Part shown: positions 1-8,911 of the stretch, piece after piece
Position numbering within the stretch: the first letter of the stretch is position 1
Layout of the letters: every line of letters begins with the position of its first letter
Source of the DNA: Candidatus Flexifilum breve
GTDB lineage: Bacteria > Chloroflexota > Anaerolineae > Aggregatilineales > Phototrophicaceae
DNA: 64,000 nt
Direction: 5' to 3'
NCBI GenBank assembly: GCA_016717205.1
Contig: JADKGC010000001.1
Coordinates: 434,001 to 498,000 of the forward strand
The notes under the pieces: model-generated
Told to the model about the DNA's origin: nothing
What the model saw: only the letters and a program-made list of their open reading frames with translations
Database searches by the model: none
Translations under genes and position numbers: made by a program

Positions 1-153
1 GCGCTGTTCTCCTCGCCGAACGTTGGCCCGGTCTACAACGCGACCCGCGACCGCCTCACCCAGGTGATCGTCGGCGAACTGACGCTCGACGAAGCCATGG
101 AACGCATCCAGACCGACATCGACACGGGTCTGGCGGCCGTCACCGGCGGCTGA
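1..153 (+). CDS. ABC sugar-binding protein, C-terminal end (partial)
   Basis: The window opens inside a reading frame that runs 50 codons to a TGA at 151-153. The peptide (ALFSSPNVGPVYNATRDRL, then a helical LTLDEAMERIQTDID segment) has the look of the last helices of a family-1 (CUT1) extracellular solute-binding protein. The next two genes on the same strand are MalF- and MalG-type permeases, so it is most likely the binding protein of that transporter. The start lies outside the window, and the substrate cannot be read from this fragment. Confidence 0.7.
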   Translation, partial: ALFSSPNVGPVYNATRDRLTQVIVGELTLDEAMERIQTDIDTGLAAVTGG

Positions 154-166
154 TGCCGCCGCTGTG

Positions 167-184
167 AGCTGGCCACCGCCAGCT
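167..184 (+). terminator. Intercistronic hairpin after binding-protein gene
   Basis: Perfect 7-bp stem AGCTGGC / GCCAGCT with a CACC loop, 13 bases after the binding-protein stop. No T-run follows, so it is more likely an mRNA-stabilising or partial-attenuation hairpin than a full terminator. It is one of eight such hairpins, each directly after a binding-protein gene in this window. Confidence 0.45.
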
Positions 185-299
185 TAAGTATGCACAACCA
201 CAGTCAGCGATGGGCGACCTGCACCGGGTTGTCCATTGCTGATTATCTACCCAAAATAGCGTTATGGCTTGCACCCTCCGCACTTAGACCTAGGATTGT

Positions 300-1370
300 A
301 TGATGAATCTGGCCGCAGACAGCGCACCGCATACCCCGGGCCCGTCGCTGAGCGCACGCATCACCGGCCCGCTCAGCAGTTTCTTCTCCCTGCTCTACCG
401 CCTAATCATGGGCAGCCTCGGATTGATCTTCGATCCGCTGCAAAAGCTGATCGGCACGAAGGCGATGCCCTATCTGTTCGTCATTCCGAACTTAGTGCTG
501 TTCATCATCTTTGCCCTCATCCCGATCTTCATGAACTTCGTCTACTCAGTGACCGGCGGAACCGCGCTGCTTCCTGCCAACCGCCCCTACATTGGCATGC
601 AGAATTTCAACGCGCTGCTGTCGTGTGGCAATTTCCTTGACCCGAACACGTGCGTCACGGATCTGTTCTGGCGCGGCGTGATGAACACCATCGTCTATGT
701 GATCGTCGAGGTCGGGCTGCTGTTGGTGCTCGCTATGACCACCGCCTTGATCCTCAACCGCCAGATCATCGCGCGCGGTTTCTTTCGTAGTATCTTCTTT
801 TACCCAACCCTGCTCTCATCGGTCGTGGTCGCCCTGCTGTGGAAGTGGGTGTTACAGCGCAATGGGATTGTCAACGGCGCGTTGGACAGTCTCGGTATCC
901 CCACGATCAACTTCCTATTCGAATCCGACTGGGCGCGGCTCGCGACGATCATCGTCGGCCTCTGGGCGAGTCTCGGCTTCTACACACTGATTTTACTCGC
1001 GGGCTTGCAGGCGATTCCCGCGCTGCTCTACGAGGCCGCGGTCATTGACGGCGCTTCCCGCCGCCAGCAGTTCCAGTACATCACCCTGCCACTGATGCGC
1101 CCGACGCTGTACATCGTGTTTCTGCTGGCGTTTGTCGGCGCCGTCCAGGTCTTCGAACATGCCTTCGTGCTGACCGACGGCGGCCCCGGCACAGCGACGT
1201 TCTACATCATGCACTACGTCTTCAACACCGCCTTCGCGGGCGGCGGCCCCGGTGGACGCAACTTCGGGTTAGCCACCGCGGCGACCCTGCTGGTGGCGGT
1301 CGTGCTGGTCGCTGTCACGTTGCTCCAACGCTGGGTGTCACGCAACGCCAGCGACGATTATTCAACCTAA
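300..1370 (+). CDS. Sugar ABC transporter permease, MalF/UgpA type
   Basis: Inner-membrane subunit of a CUT1 carbohydrate importer. The 356-residue protein has six or so hydrophobic segments, starting near residue 58 (MPYLFVIPNLVLFIIF, the usual MalF-like first helix). The EAA loop that docks the ATPase is visible as YEAAVIDGASRRQQFQYITLP. An N-terminal extension of about 55 residues, partly hydrophobic, precedes the first helix and is longer than usual. Two adjacent ATGs (300, 303) could start it. It sits 146 bases after the binding-protein end and 13 bases before the partner permease. Substrate unknown. Confidence 0.9.
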   Translation: MMNLAADSAPHTPGPSLSARITGPLSSFFSLLYRLIMGSLGLIFDPLQKLIGTKAMPYLFVIPNLVLFIIFALIPIFMNFVYSVTGGTALLPANRPYIGMQNFNALLSCGNFLDPNTCVTDLFWRGVMNTIVYVIVEVGLLLVLAMTTALILNRQIIARGFFRSIFFYPTLLSSVVVALLWKWVLQRNGIVNGALDSLGIPTINFLFESDWARLATIIVGLWASLGFYTLILLAGLQAIPALLYEAAVIDGASRRQQFQYITLPLMRPTLYIVFLLAFVGAVQVFEHAFVLTDGGPGTATFYIMHYVFNTAFAGGGPGGRNFGLATAATLLVAVVLVAVTLLQRWVSRNASDDYST

Positions 1371-1383
1371 ACGAGGTGCCGAA

Positions 1384-2442
1384 ATGTCTGCTATCTCTTC
1401 CCTGCTGTTCCGCACCCGCGGCGGCAAACACGGATTGCACCCCGCCGACATGTTGTCGTACCTCTACCTCACCATCGGCACCCTTGTCATGCTCGGCCCG
1501 GTGCTCTGGGCGGTGATGTCGTCGTTCAAGACGCCGTCGGCCATTACGCGCTTTCCGCCGGAATTTCTGCCCTACTCTGATCAGACCATCGTCGTCGAGG
1601 GCTATGACGAGCCGCTGACGCTCTATGATGTGACCCTGCCTGACGGCACAGTGCAGCGCCTCGCGCAGATTCGCCGTGTCGGCCTCGAACGCCAGTTGAT
1701 CGACCCCAACAATCCCGATGGCGAAGTCATCCGCGCGCGGTTGGAATCAACGCAGGTGGTGCAGGAATTTCGTTTAGCCATCGAAAACTACATCGAGCCG
1801 CTCCAACAGTTCGACTTTGTGACCTACTTCCGCAACAGCATCGTCGTGACCTTTGTCGCGACCGTACTCACGCTGATTCTGAACAGCATGCTCGCGTTTG
1901 CGTTGAGTAAGTACAATTTTCGTGGACGGGCGATGATTCTCAGCATCTTCCTAATCACAATTCTGCTGCCCGGCGCGGTGACGCTCGCGCCCAAGTATCT
2001 GGTGATCACTACGCTCGGTTGGAACAACAACCTGCTCGGCGTCATCATTCCGACCATCGCCAGCCCGACCGCCGTCTTCCTGCTGCGCCAGTACATGCTG
2101 ACGATCCCCGATGAAATGGTCGATGCGGCGCGCGTCGATGGCGCGTCTGAGTGGTACATTTACTGGCGCATCATCATGCCGCTCTCGACGCCCGCCCTAG
2201 CGACCCTCGCGATCTTCTCGGTGATGTGGCGCTGGAACGACTTCCTGTGGCCGCTGATCGTGCTCACGGAAAACCGCAACTTCACGCTGCAAGTGGCGCT
2301 GAATCTATTCCAGGGCCAGTTTGACACCCAGTGGGGCTATTTGCTGGCGATGACGGTGCTCAGCCTGCTCCCAATCACGTTTATCTTCGCCTTCCTGCAG
2401 AAGTACATCGCTTCGGGCATTGCCACGACAGGATTGAAATAA
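1384..2442 (+). CDS. Sugar ABC transporter permease, MalG/UgpE type, with enlarged first loop
   Basis: Second permease of the CUT1 importer, start preceded by GAGGTGCCGAA. The first helix lies near residues 25-47. The EAA loop is VDAARVDGASEWYIYWRIIM, and the C-terminus ends in the MalG-like SGIATTGLK. Between the first helix and the core, roughly residues 64-135 form an extra polar, acidic segment that ordinary 270-300-residue MalG proteins lack, which explains the length of 352. The insertion should lie outside the membrane and could contact the binding protein. The next gene starts at the base after its stop. Confidence 0.9.
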   Translation: MSAISSLLFRTRGGKHGLHPADMLSYLYLTIGTLVMLGPVLWAVMSSFKTPSAITRFPPEFLPYSDQTIVVEGYDEPLTLYDVTLPDGTVQRLAQIRRVGLERQLIDPNNPDGEVIRARLESTQVVQEFRLAIENYIEPLQQFDFVTYFRNSIVVTFVATVLTLILNSMLAFALSKYNFRGRAMILSIFLITILLPGAVTLAPKYLVITTLGWNNNLLGVIIPTIASPTAVFLLRQYMLTIPDEMVDAARVDGASEWYIYWRIIMPLSTPALATLAIFSVMWRWNDFLWPLIVLTENRNFTLQVALNLFQGQFDTQWGYLLAMTVLSLLPITFIFAFLQKYIASGIATTGLK

Positions 2443-4149
2443 ATGAGCATCTCGTTTGACGCCGCCGCGCTGCTTCAACGGATGGCAGCGACGACCGCCC
2501 GGGAATTCAGCTATCAGAACCGCATTCCCGGCGACTCGCTGTATGGCGCGTTCATCAGCCCGGAACACTGGTTGGACGAATCCGGGCATGTGGGCACCAC
2601 CCGGTTGATTGTGCGCTGGGGTTACCTCGCGCTGGCGCAGGCGCAAAACCTGCCCGGCGCGCCCACCGTTCCGGCATTCGCTACGCTGCTGGAACGGCTG
2701 GAAAGCGCGGTCGATTACCTGCTGCGGGTGCAGCGCCCATCCGGCTTGATCGACCTGCGCAACACCAACTACGAATCTGGCCCCGACACCGCCTTCGCCC
2801 TCCAATTGATCTGCGCCTTCATCGAGCGCGCGCGATCAACGCTGGAACTCGCGGACATCGTCGCCAAACTCACGCTGTTCGCGCAGCGCGCCACCGTCGG
2901 CGTCATGGAGAGCGGCTTCCACACGCCGAATCACCGCTGGGTGATTGTCGGCGCGCTGGCACTGGCGCAAGCCGTGCTGCCCGACCACCCGAACACGACG
3001 CCCACCATCGACCTGTATCTCGCCGAAGGGTTGGATATCGACGCGGACGGCGCGTATCTCGAACGCAGCATCGGCGTCTATGACGCGGTCACGGCGCGGT
3101 CACTGCTGTTCTACGTCGAAAACACCGCCGACTCTGCCGCGACCATGCCTGTTCTGGCAGCAGTCGAGCGCAACCTCGCCTTTGACCTGCATCTGCTGCA
3201 CGCTGACGGCACCGCCGAAACGGGCTTATCCGTGCGGCAGGACTACGGTCAGCGCAACGTGCCGACACCGCTCATCGCCAATTACCTGAATGTTGGGCTG
3301 CTGCTCGGTCGGCAGGACTTCATCAATGCGGCGGCCTTCCTGTACGAGCGCGCGGGCGAAATGTACGACCTCGAATGGCTGCTCTACGTGCTGCTCAAGC
3401 ACGGGTCGAGCGTGACCGCTGAACCCGCCATCCTGACGAGCTACGCCAACAGCTACCCCACCAACAAGCTGTGGCGCTACCGCGCTGACGACCTGAGCGC
3501 CAGTGTGTTCGGCGGGCGTACGCGCCTGCTGCACCTCGTCTACCGCTCCGCCGAACTCGTCGCCGTGAAGATCGCGCAGGCGTATTTCAGCGTCGGGCTG
3601 TTCATCGCCGACTCGCTGGAGACCGCGCCGGACGAAGTCCTGCTCACGTCCTCCGGGAAGCAGAAACCCGCGCTGCCCGCTTATCACCTGCCGATGGGAC
3701 GCCCGGTCGCGCCGGAAACGTTCGAAACGACCAAAGTTGACCGCGACCAGAAATGGATTCCCCCGGCGGAAAGCGCCCTGAAAATCACTCCGGTGGACAG
3801 CGGATTCGACCTGCACTATCGCACGCTCGACGGGCTGGACGATGTCATCGCGCAGATCAGCTTTGATTTCCCACCCGGCGGCCTGTGGGAGACCGAAGAT
3901 ACCGTCGTCACCTGCGCGCCCGGATCGGTGATCTTCCTCAAGCAGGGCTGGGGGCGCATGCGCTATGGCGCGGACGTGATCGAAATCGCGCCGGGGGCGT
4001 GCGCGCACCTCGCGCGCGATATGCGCCACAGCGAAGCCTCGGGCGACCTCGTACGCGTGCTGCTCACTTTCCGCACGCCCGTCGATCACCGCTTCACCAT
4101 CCGCACGTACAGTCTGCTGGATGGCATGCCAACGCGCATGACTGATTGA
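2443..4149 (+). CDS. Unrecognised enzyme, probable (alpha/alpha)-toroid plus beta-sandwich protein
   Basis: 568 residues, no signal peptide, starting immediately after the permease stop, so translation is coupled to the transporter. I do not recognise a named family. The first ~400 residues are rich in amphipathic helices with repeated aromatic/His positions (GFHTPNHRW near 160, YLERSIGVYDAVT near 200). The last ~130 are beta-rich (SFDFPPGGLWE, VIFLKQGWGRMRY). This two-part layout resembles heparinase II/III-like and related polysaccharide lyases or unsaturated-glycan hydrolases. Its place in the operon suggests it acts in the cytoplasm on the imported oligosaccharide. Functional assignment is inference. 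Confidence 0.6.
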   Translation: MSISFDAAALLQRMAATTAREFSYQNRIPGDSLYGAFISPEHWLDESGHVGTTRLIVRWGYLALAQAQNLPGAPTVPAFATLLERLESAVDYLLRVQRPSGLIDLRNTNYESGPDTAFALQLICAFIERARSTLELADIVAKLTLFAQRATVGVMESGFHTPNHRWVIVGALALAQAVLPDHPNTTPTIDLYLAEGLDIDADGAYLERSIGVYDAVTARSLLFYVENTADSAATMPVLAAVERNLAFDLHLLHADGTAETGLSVRQDYGQRNVPTPLIANYLNVGLLLGRQDFINAAAFLYERAGEMYDLEWLLYVLLKHGSSVTAEPAILTSYANSYPTNKLWRYRADDLSASVFGGRTRLLHLVYRSAELVAVKIAQAYFSVGLFIADSLETAPDEVLLTSSGKQKPALPAYHLPMGRPVAPETFETTKVDRDQKWIPPAESALKITPVDSGFDLHYRTLDGLDDVIAQISFDFPPGGLWETEDTVVTCAPGSVIFLKQGWGRMRYGADVIEIAPGACAHLARDMRHSEASGDLVRVLLTFRTPVDHRFTIRTYSLLDGMPTRMTD

Positions 4150-4193
4150 GGAGCGCACCGACACGGCTCAACATCCGGTAAAAGGCCCATTCG

Positions 4194-4223
4194 AACGGCG
4201 GAGACTTCCGCCGTTTTTGTTTT
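4194..4223 (+). terminator. Rho-independent terminator
   Basis: Perfect 9-bp stem AACGGCGGA / TCCGCCGTT with loop GACT, followed by TTTTTGTTTT. It lies 45 bases after the stop at 4149 and closes the sugar-transport operon. Confidence 0.9.
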
Positions 4224-4421
4224 CCCGCGCGTCCGCAGACCGCAAACAACGGACGCTACCTCCGCTCAGCCCCATTTAACCTAATTTAAGAATACTTGAG
4301 GTACGTTTCAAGTTACCCCACTCACGAAGCGCTATGCTTTTCCTGTTGCTCGTTTCCGCGATCCAGCCACCTGAACTGGATCAGCCGAAACTTCCACTTT
4401 ATACCACTACAGGAGAAAACG

Positions 4422-6245
4422 ATGTCCCTCAACCAAGGAGCTTCCCGGCTGAAGCTCGCCCTATCCGTTTGTGTCGGTCTCATGCTGCTGCTCACCCTCT
4501 CCGGCGTCAGCGCGCAAGCGAGTACGGCCACGGACCCACTCGCTTTGGACAATACCGCTTGGCAGTATGACGCCGAAAACAACGTCTACTGGCAGATCGG
4601 CATCATCTATGTCAGCAACCCCGCGTCGACCGAGTATGAATCTCTCGGGATCTATGTCCCCGGCGACTATCTGACGGCGACCGACAACGGCGACGGTACG
4701 TACACCGCCACCCTCAACGCCGACGCGACCGTCAGCGGCTACACAGTCGGGACTGCCCCGGTTGTCTTCCCCGTGAACACCCCCGGCTATTCCGCCGCCG
4801 CTGCCCCAACTGCCTACAGTTACAGCGACGTGTCCAGCTACATGCAGGCGGGCTTCATCTACGTCAGCGCCGGGCTGCGCGGGCGTGACAATGGCTACGA
4901 CGCCAGCGGAAATCTACTCTACAGCGGCGGCGCGCCGTGGGGCGTGACCGACCTGAAAGCCGCCGTGCGCTACTACCGCTACAATGCGGATGTACTGCCG
5001 GGCAACGCCGAGAGCATCTTCATCTTCGGCATGAGCGGTGGCGGCGCGCAGACCAGCATCATGGGCGCGACGGGCGACAGTGAGCTTTACACTCCCTACC
5101 TCGAAGCCATCGGCGCGGCCATGACCGATGCTGACGGCAATCCCATCAGTGATGCTGTGCTCGGCGCAATGGCGTGGTGTCCGATTACCAGCCTCGACTA
5201 TGCCGACGCCGCCTACGAATGGAACATGGGGCAGTACGCCACGACGGGCACACGCGCTGACGACACCTGGACATCCGCCCTGTCTGATGACCTCGCCACA
5301 GCCTACGCCGCTTACATCAACGCCTTGGGGCTGACCGACGCGGACGGCAACGCGCTGACGCTGGAAGCTTCAGAAGTGGGCATTTACGCGGCGGGCAGCT
5401 ACTATGACTACCTACTCGGCGTGGTCGAACAGTCGCTCAATAACTTCCTCGCCGACACGACCTTCCCCTACACGCCCAGCTCAGGCGGTTTCGGCGGCGG
5501 GATGCGCGGCGGCACACCGCCCAGTGGCGAAATGCCCGCTGGTATGACACCGCCCACCGGGGATGCCGCGGCGACCGCTGAAGCGGGCAGCACGACAACC
5601 ACCAGCACCACCTATGCGACCGCGCAGGCCTACATCGACTCGCTCAACGCCGCCGTGCAGTGGGTGAACTACGACGCCGCCAGCAATACGGCGACCATCA
5701 CCAGCCTCGCGGATTTCGTCGCCTATGGCAGCAAAACCCCGAGCAAGAGTGTCGGCGCGTTCGATGATCTGAATCGCGGTCAGGCCGAAAACAACGTGTT
5801 CGGCACCGACGCCAACGACTCCCTGCACTTTGACGCCGTGCTGGCCGACTTGCTGGCGGCAAATCAAGCTACCTACGCCACCTATGCCGACTGGGACGCG
5901 GGCTACATCGACGCCTATGCGACCGATCTGCAAGCGGTGGACAGTCTTGGCAACAGCATCCAGACCCGCCTGAACATGTACAACCCCATGTACTACCTGC
6001 TGGCATACTACGATGGCTACCAAACCTCGACGGTTGCCCCATATTGGCGCATCAACACCGGCATCGAACAGGGTGACACCGCCTCAACGGTCGAAATGAA
6101 CCTTGCGCTGGCACTGGCGAGCTACGATGGTGTAGAGGACGTCCAGTTCACCACCGTGTGGGATCAGGGTCACACCATGGCCGAGCGCACCGGGAGCAGC
6201 ACCGATAACTTCATCGCGTGGGTCAACGACATCCTCAGCCAGTAA
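4422..6245 (+). CDS. Secreted alpha/beta-hydrolase, tannase/feruloyl-esterase-like
   Basis: 607 residues from the ATG at 4422, which follows AGGAGAAAACG. The frame is open further upstream, but those residues are not signal-like. An N-terminal signal peptide ends in SGVSAQA. The nucleophile elbow is GMSGGG with Ser near 205. Asp near 552 (EQGDT) and His near 584 (DQGHT) complete a plausible triad. The block VLGAMAWCPITSLDYADAAYEW strongly recalls subtype-B tannases and related secreted esterases. A Gly/Pro/Thr-rich low-complexity stretch spans about 354-396. It probably hydrolyses ester-linked aromatics (gallate or ferulate) outside the cell. Monocistronic, with terminators on both sides. Confidence 0.75.
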   Translation: MSLNQGASRLKLALSVCVGLMLLLTLSGVSAQASTATDPLALDNTAWQYDAENNVYWQIGIIYVSNPASTEYESLGIYVPGDYLTATDNGDGTYTATLNADATVSGYTVGTAPVVFPVNTPGYSAAAAPTAYSYSDVSSYMQAGFIYVSAGLRGRDNGYDASGNLLYSGGAPWGVTDLKAAVRYYRYNADVLPGNAESIFIFGMSGGGAQTSIMGATGDSELYTPYLEAIGAAMTDADGNPISDAVLGAMAWCPITSLDYADAAYEWNMGQYATTGTRADDTWTSALSDDLATAYAAYINALGLTDADGNALTLEASEVGIYAAGSYYDYLLGVVEQSLNNFLADTTFPYTPSSGGFGGGMRGGTPPSGEMPAGMTPPTGDAAATAEAGSTTTTSTTYATAQAYIDSLNAAVQWVNYDAASNTATITSLADFVAYGSKTPSKSVGAFDDLNRGQAENNVFGTDANDSLHFDAVLADLLAANQATYATYADWDAGYIDAYATDLQAVDSLGNSIQTRLNMYNPMYYLLAYYDGYQTSTVAPYWRINTGIEQGDTASTVEMNLALALASYDGVEDVQFTTVWDQGHTMAERTGSSTDNFIAWVNDILSQ

Positions 6246-6262
6246 TCCTGCAGTATCTCCGA

Positions 6263-6293
6263 CCTCAGCCTGCCATGAGTGGGCAGGCTGAGG
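6263..6293 (+). terminator. Transcription terminator hairpin
   Basis: Perfect 12-bp stem CCTCAGCCTGCC / GGCAGGCTGAGG with a 7-base loop, 18 bases after the esterase stop, followed by CGGTTTCC. The T-run is short, so termination is likely but not certain. Confidence 0.75.
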
Positions 6294-6430
6294 CGGTTTC
6301 CTCGTTCTGACAGGCTCCAGCCTGACCGCCAACGAGTGATGAATAGGCCTCTACAACGTGAGCGACATCACAGGGCAGCCACAGGCATCCGCCTTACAAT
6401 GGACGTATCAGTTGATGAGGGGAGCGGTGT

Positions 6431-6689
6431 ATGTGCCTCGGGGTACCCGGTCAAATTACGGAAATTTATGACAGCGCGGGCACGCGCATGGGCAAGATCA
6501 ACTTCGGCGGCATTGTCAAAGAAGTGTGCCTCGAATATGTACCGGGAAGCCGTGGTCGGTGACTATGCCATCGTGCATGTCGGCTTCGCCATCACGCGCC
6601 TTGACGAACAGTCGGCACTGGAAACCCTCCAGCTGTTCGCGGAGCTCGGTGTGCTGGAAGAAGAACTCAAGCCCGAAGAGTCGTCGTGA
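6431..6689 (+). pseudogene. hypC: HypC/HybG hydrogenase maturation chaperone, frame broken by one base
   Basis: The ATG at 6431 follows AGGGGAG and opens with MCLGVPGQITEI, carrying the essential N-terminal Cys2 of HypC. The frame then runs LEYVPGSRGR and stops at 6562. The second half (EAVVGDYAIVHVGFAITRL, to the stop at 6689) continues in the next frame. Removing one G from the GGG at 6544-6546 restores LEYVPEAVVGDYAIVHVGF and a protein of about 85 residues, normal for HypC. HypC carries the Fe(CN)2CO unit with HypD. Both halves are well conserved and hypD-hypE follow, so a sequencing or assembly indel is more likely than true gene loss. Confidence 0.88.
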
Positions 6690-6724
6690 CTAACGCCCAC
6701 CCCTGTGCAAAGTGATTGGCTGAC

Positions 6725-7834
6725 ATGAAATACTTAACCGAATTTCGCGATGGCGATCTCGTCCAGAAGCTGCTGGCCGAAATCCGCGCGGTGGTGACCC
6801 GCCCGTGGGCGATGATGGAAGTGTGCGGCGGGCAAACACACTCGATCATCCGCAACGGCATCGATCAACTGCTCCCACCAGAAATCGAGCTGATCCACGG
6901 GCCGGGATGCCCCGTGTGCGTGACGCCGCTCGAAACCATCGACAAAGCGCTGGCGATCGCTGCGCAGCCCGACGTGATCTTCTGCTCATTCGGCGACATG
7001 CTGCGCGTCCCCGGCAGCGACTGTGACTTGTTCACGGTCAAAAGTCAGGGCGGCGACGTGCGCATCGTGTATTCGCCGCTGGACGCAGTCAAGATCGCGC
7101 GCGAAAACCCAAGCAAACAGGTGGTCTTCTTCGGTATCGGCTTTGAGACGACCGCGCCCGCCAATGCGATGGCGGTCGTGCAGGCGAAAAAGCAGGGGCT
7201 GACCAACTTCTCAATGCTCGTGTCGCATGTCCTCGTCCCCCCCGCCATCGAAGCGCTGATGAGCGCGCCGACCAACCGCGTACAAGCGTTCCTCGCGGCG
7301 GGTCATGTGTGCAGCGTGATGGGCTACTGGCAGTATGAACCGCTCGCCGCGCAGTATCACGTGCCCATTGTCGTGACCGGATTCGAGCCGCTCGACGTGC
7401 TGGTGGGCATTCACCGCGTCATCCTCCAATTGGAAGCGGGGCGCGCGGACGTCGAGAACGGCTATGCGCGCGCCGTCCAGCGCGAAGGCAATGTCACGGC
7501 GCAGCGCATCCTCGCCGAGGTGTTCGAAGTGTGCGACCGCCAGTGGCGCGGCATCGGGCTCATCCCGCAGAGCGGTTGGCAGTTGAACGCCACCTACCGC
7601 GAATTCGACGCAGCAGTGCGCTTTCAGGTGGAAAACGTACATACACAGGAATCGCCGCTGTGCCAGAGCGGTCAGGTCTTGCAGGGGTTGATCAAGCCGA
7701 ATCAGTGCCCGGCCTTCGGCAAGGAGTGCACCCCGCGCAAACCGCTCGGTGCGACGATGGTGTCGAGCGAAGGCGCGTGCGCCGCGTACTACAACTACGG
7801 ACGATTCATCTCAGTTGAGAGCATCCCATCATGA
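6725..7834 (+). CDS. hypD: HypD, NiFe-hydrogenase Fe(CN)2CO assembly protein
   Basis: 369 residues from the ATG at 6725; a TTG at 6716 is a possible earlier start. Family motifs are all present: MEVCGGQTHSI (Cys34), GPGCPVC (Cys62, Cys65), GFETTAP, GHVCSVMG, TGFEPLD and the C-terminal Cys-rich region that binds the 4Fe-4S cluster. With HypC, HypD builds the iron-cyanide-carbonyl group of NiFe-hydrogenases in the cytoplasm. The stop overlaps the hypE start (ATGA at 7831-7834). Length is normal. Confidence 0.97.
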   Translation: MKYLTEFRDGDLVQKLLAEIRAVVTRPWAMMEVCGGQTHSIIRNGIDQLLPPEIELIHGPGCPVCVTPLETIDKALAIAAQPDVIFCSFGDMLRVPGSDCDLFTVKSQGGDVRIVYSPLDAVKIARENPSKQVVFFGIGFETTAPANAMAVVQAKKQGLTNFSMLVSHVLVPPAIEALMSAPTNRVQAFLAAGHVCSVMGYWQYEPLAAQYHVPIVVTGFEPLDVLVGIHRVILQLEAGRADVENGYARAVQREGNVTAQRILAEVFEVCDRQWRGIGLIPQSGWQLNATYREFDAAVRFQVENVHTQESPLCQSGQVLQGLIKPNQCPAFGKECTPRKPLGATMVSSEGACAAYYNYGRFISVESIPS

Positions 7835-8886
7835 GCGATATCGATATCAGCGGGTGGGTATGCCCCATGCCGCTGCGTGACTACCCGCAGATCGTGCTCG
7901 GGCACGGCGGCGGCGGCAAACTCTCGGGCGATCTGGTTGAGCACCTGTTTTTGCCCGCCTTCCAGAATGATGCGTTGGCCTCGCTGGCGGATGGCGCGGC
8001 GCTGACGATCGGCGGAGCGCGGCTCGCCTTCTCGACCGATTCGTACGTCGTGCGCCCGCTGTTCTTCCCCGGCGGCAGCATCGCCGACCTCGCGATCAAC
8101 GGCACGGTCAACGATTTATCGATGCTCGGCGCGCGCCCACTGTTCCTCAGCGTGGGCTTGATCATCGAAGAGGGCTTGCCCATGTCCACGCTCGGCGCGC
8201 TCGTCGAGCGGATGGGTGCAGCGGCGCGGGCGGCAGGCGTACAGGTGGTGACCGGGGATACCAAAGTCGTAGACAAAGGTCACGGCGACGGCGTCTACAT
8301 CAACACCAGTGGCATCGGGTTGATCCCCGAAGGCGTGCACATCGCGCCGCAGAACGCGCACCCCGGCGATGTGGTACTGGTCAGCGGCACGCTTGGCGAT
8401 CACGGCATGGCGATCATGAGCGTGCGCGAAGGCTTGGAGTTTGAGACGCTGATCCAGAGCGATTCTGCGCCGCTCAACGGCCTGGTCGCGGCCATGCTGG
8501 CCGTCACGCCGGAGATTCACGTCCTGCGCGATCCGACACGCGGGGGCTTGGCCTCATCGCTCAATGAAATTGCCCGCGCGGCGGGGGTGGGTGTGCTGCT
8601 GGAAGATCGGCGACTGCCCGTGCGTTCCGAAGTCAGCGCCGCGTGTGAACTGCTCGGCATGGATCCGGTCTACGTGGCGAACGAAGGCAAGCTGATCGCC
8701 ATCGTGCCGCCCGAACACGCCGACGCCATGCTCGACGCCATGCGCCAGCATCCCTACGGCAAGGACGCTGCCCGCATCGGGCAGGTCGTCGCCGACCATC
8801 CGGGCATGGTCGTGTCGAAGACCGGCATCGGCGGCACGCGCGTCGTCTCCATGCAAATCGGCGAGCAGCTCCCGCGCATCTGCTGA
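7831..8886 (+). CDS. hypE: HypE, carbamoyl-to-thiocyanate dehydratase
   Basis: 351 residues of the AIR-synthase/PurM-like fold. The N-terminal glycine-rich segment HGGGGKLSGDLVEHLFLP and the internal DPTRGGLASSLNE motif are typical. The protein ends PRIC, giving the obligatory C-terminal cysteine that HypF carbamoylates and HypE dehydrates to thiocyanate, the source of cyanide ligands. It is translationally coupled to hypD. hypA, hypB, hypF and hydrogenase structural genes are not in the window. Confidence 0.97.
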   Translation: MSDIDISGWVCPMPLRDYPQIVLGHGGGGKLSGDLVEHLFLPAFQNDALASLADGAALTIGGARLAFSTDSYVVRPLFFPGGSIADLAINGTVNDLSMLGARPLFLSVGLIIEEGLPMSTLGALVERMGAAARAAGVQVVTGDTKVVDKGHGDGVYINTSGIGLIPEGVHIAPQNAHPGDVVLVSGTLGDHGMAIMSVREGLEFETLIQSDSAPLNGLVAAMLAVTPEIHVLRDPTRGGLASSLNEIARAAGVGVLLEDRRLPVRSEVSAACELLGMDPVYVANEGKLIAIVPPEHADAMLDAMRQHPYGKDAARIGQVVADHPGMVVSKTGIGGTRVVSMQIGEQLPRIC

Positions 8887-8911
8887 GAGGATAACCAGTC
8901 AGGCTGTCATC

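Noticed and set aside
3226..4164. Long minus-strand frame opposite the 2443-4149 gene
   Set aside because: Antisense shadow: no ribosome-binding site, no recognisable motif, and the plus-strand gene is coupled to the operon.
6540..6562. Programmed frameshift in hypC
   Set aside because: No slippery heptamer or downstream pseudoknot is evident, hypC is not known to use recoding, and two similar single-base breaks occur in unrelated genes.
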